DNA from: Caulobacter sp.
Lineage (GTDB): Bacteria; Pseudomonadota; Alphaproteobacteria; Caulobacterales; Caulobacteraceae
Direction of reading: 5' to 3'
NCBI GenBank assembly: GCA_030652755.1
Contig: JAUSPV010000147.1
Location: forward strand, 1-38,359
Length of the DNA stretch: 38,359 nucleotides
Shown piece after piece: positions 38,089-38,359 of the stretch (positions are counted from its first letter, which is position 1; each line of letters opens with the position of its first letter). Below the pieces are notes generated by a model. That model was not told where the DNA came from, ran no database searches, and was given only the letters and a program-made list of their open reading frames with translations. The position numbers and the translations under genes are program-made.

Positions 38089-38232
38089 TTGCTCCCTCCC
38101 CTTCATGGGGAGGGGGGTCCCGAAGGGACCGGGTGGGGAACGAGGAGGCCAGTCACGAAGCGATGTGATCGGCCGCTGCTTGCCCCACCCTGGCCGGCAA
38201 GCCGGCCTGTCCCGCCCCACAAGGGGGAGGGA
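38089..38232. repeat. Intergenic palindromic repeat, type A copy 2
   Basis: It begins TTGCTCCCTCCCCTTCATGG, with GGGGAGG completing the hairpin, and ends CCACAAGGGGGAGGGAG. An inner ACCGGGTGGGG is opposed by CCCCACCCTGGCCGGC. A local GGTCCC-gaa-GGGACC hairpin at 38117-38131 differs from copy 1 at 6838-6987, which has its own compensated hairpin at the same place. It lies between the tuf stop and its terminator. Confidence 0.83.
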
Positions 38233-38244
38233 GAAGCGTAAGTC

Positions 38245-38359
<115 letters not shown>

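Larger units (their letters stand above)
37752..38244. other. Intergenic region between tuf and the kinase
   Basis: This 493-base gap holds the tuf terminator and one type A palindromic repeat. The part nearest the kinase (37806-38000) presumably carries its promoter, but I cannot choose one. CATTCGAATG (37969-37978) is a palindrome. I checked for a tRNA, common near tuf, and found none. Confidence 0.5.

Overview
The window is a GC-rich chromosomal segment from an alphaproteobacterium, most likely Caulobacteraceae (Caulobacter/Phenylobacterium-like). The grounds are protein sequence character, an ATP12-type F1 assembly factor, an HWE-family histidine kinase, a fused S10-spc-alpha ribosomal cluster that lacks rpsD, and a lipoprotein resembling what I recall as the CC0125/CC1285 family. 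The family assignment is inference from reading translations; no search was run.

Layout. (1) 1-4176, minus strand: propionyl-CoA carboxylase beta chain, ATP12 chaperone, an S4-domain pseudouridine synthase and a CrcB/Fluc fluoride channel. (2) 4278-5510, plus: a protein I read as a degenerate GGDEF/EAL-like regulator. (3) 5527-9855, minus: lipoprotein, second pseudouridine synthase, RarA ATPase, DegP-like lipoprotein protease. (4) 9933-14283, minus: MFS exporter coupled to an MmcQ/YjbR protein, a VOC-ArsR-SRPBCC operon with an AT-rich promoter region, and a secreted nucleotide pyrophosphatase/phosphodiesterase. (5) 14390-16628, plus: an ABC-2 exporter pair and a ParE-type toxin with a small antitoxin, ending at a bidirectional terminator. 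(6) 16695-30977, minus: 27 genes in the order rpsJ-rplC-rplD-rplW-rplB-rpsS-rplV-rpsC-rplP-rpmC-rpsQ-rplN-rplX-rplE-rpsN-rpsH-rplF-rplR-rpsE-rpmD-rplO-secY-adk-rpsM-rpsK-rpoA-rplQ. Many junctions overlap or touch, which suggests translational coupling. A good sigma70-type promoter lies before rpsM, and strong hairpins lie between rpmD and rplO and between rplO and secY. (7) 31444-37751: six cell-envelope or signalling genes between rpsJ and tuf, namely an outer-membrane beta-barrel (plus), a GIN-type secreted beta-solenoid, a JmjC-like/GNAT gene pair, a CAP-domain protein and a PAS-PAS-HWE kinase (all minus). (8) 38245-38359, minus: the C-terminal end of EF-Tu.

The intergenic DNA is rich in long imperfect inverted repeats of at least four kinds (65-166, 6838-6987 and 38089-38232, 8340-8438, 11557-11660). 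These generate many spurious open frames.

The strongest candidates for something little described are the GNAT plus HxD...H dioxygenase-like pair with a palindrome in its leader, the degenerate GGDEF/EAL protein, the nine-rung GIN protein, and the HWE kinase whose N-terminal PAS region is encoded by DNA of about 47% GC in an otherwise much richer window. No CRISPR array, rRNA, tRNA, IS element or phage gene was recognised.
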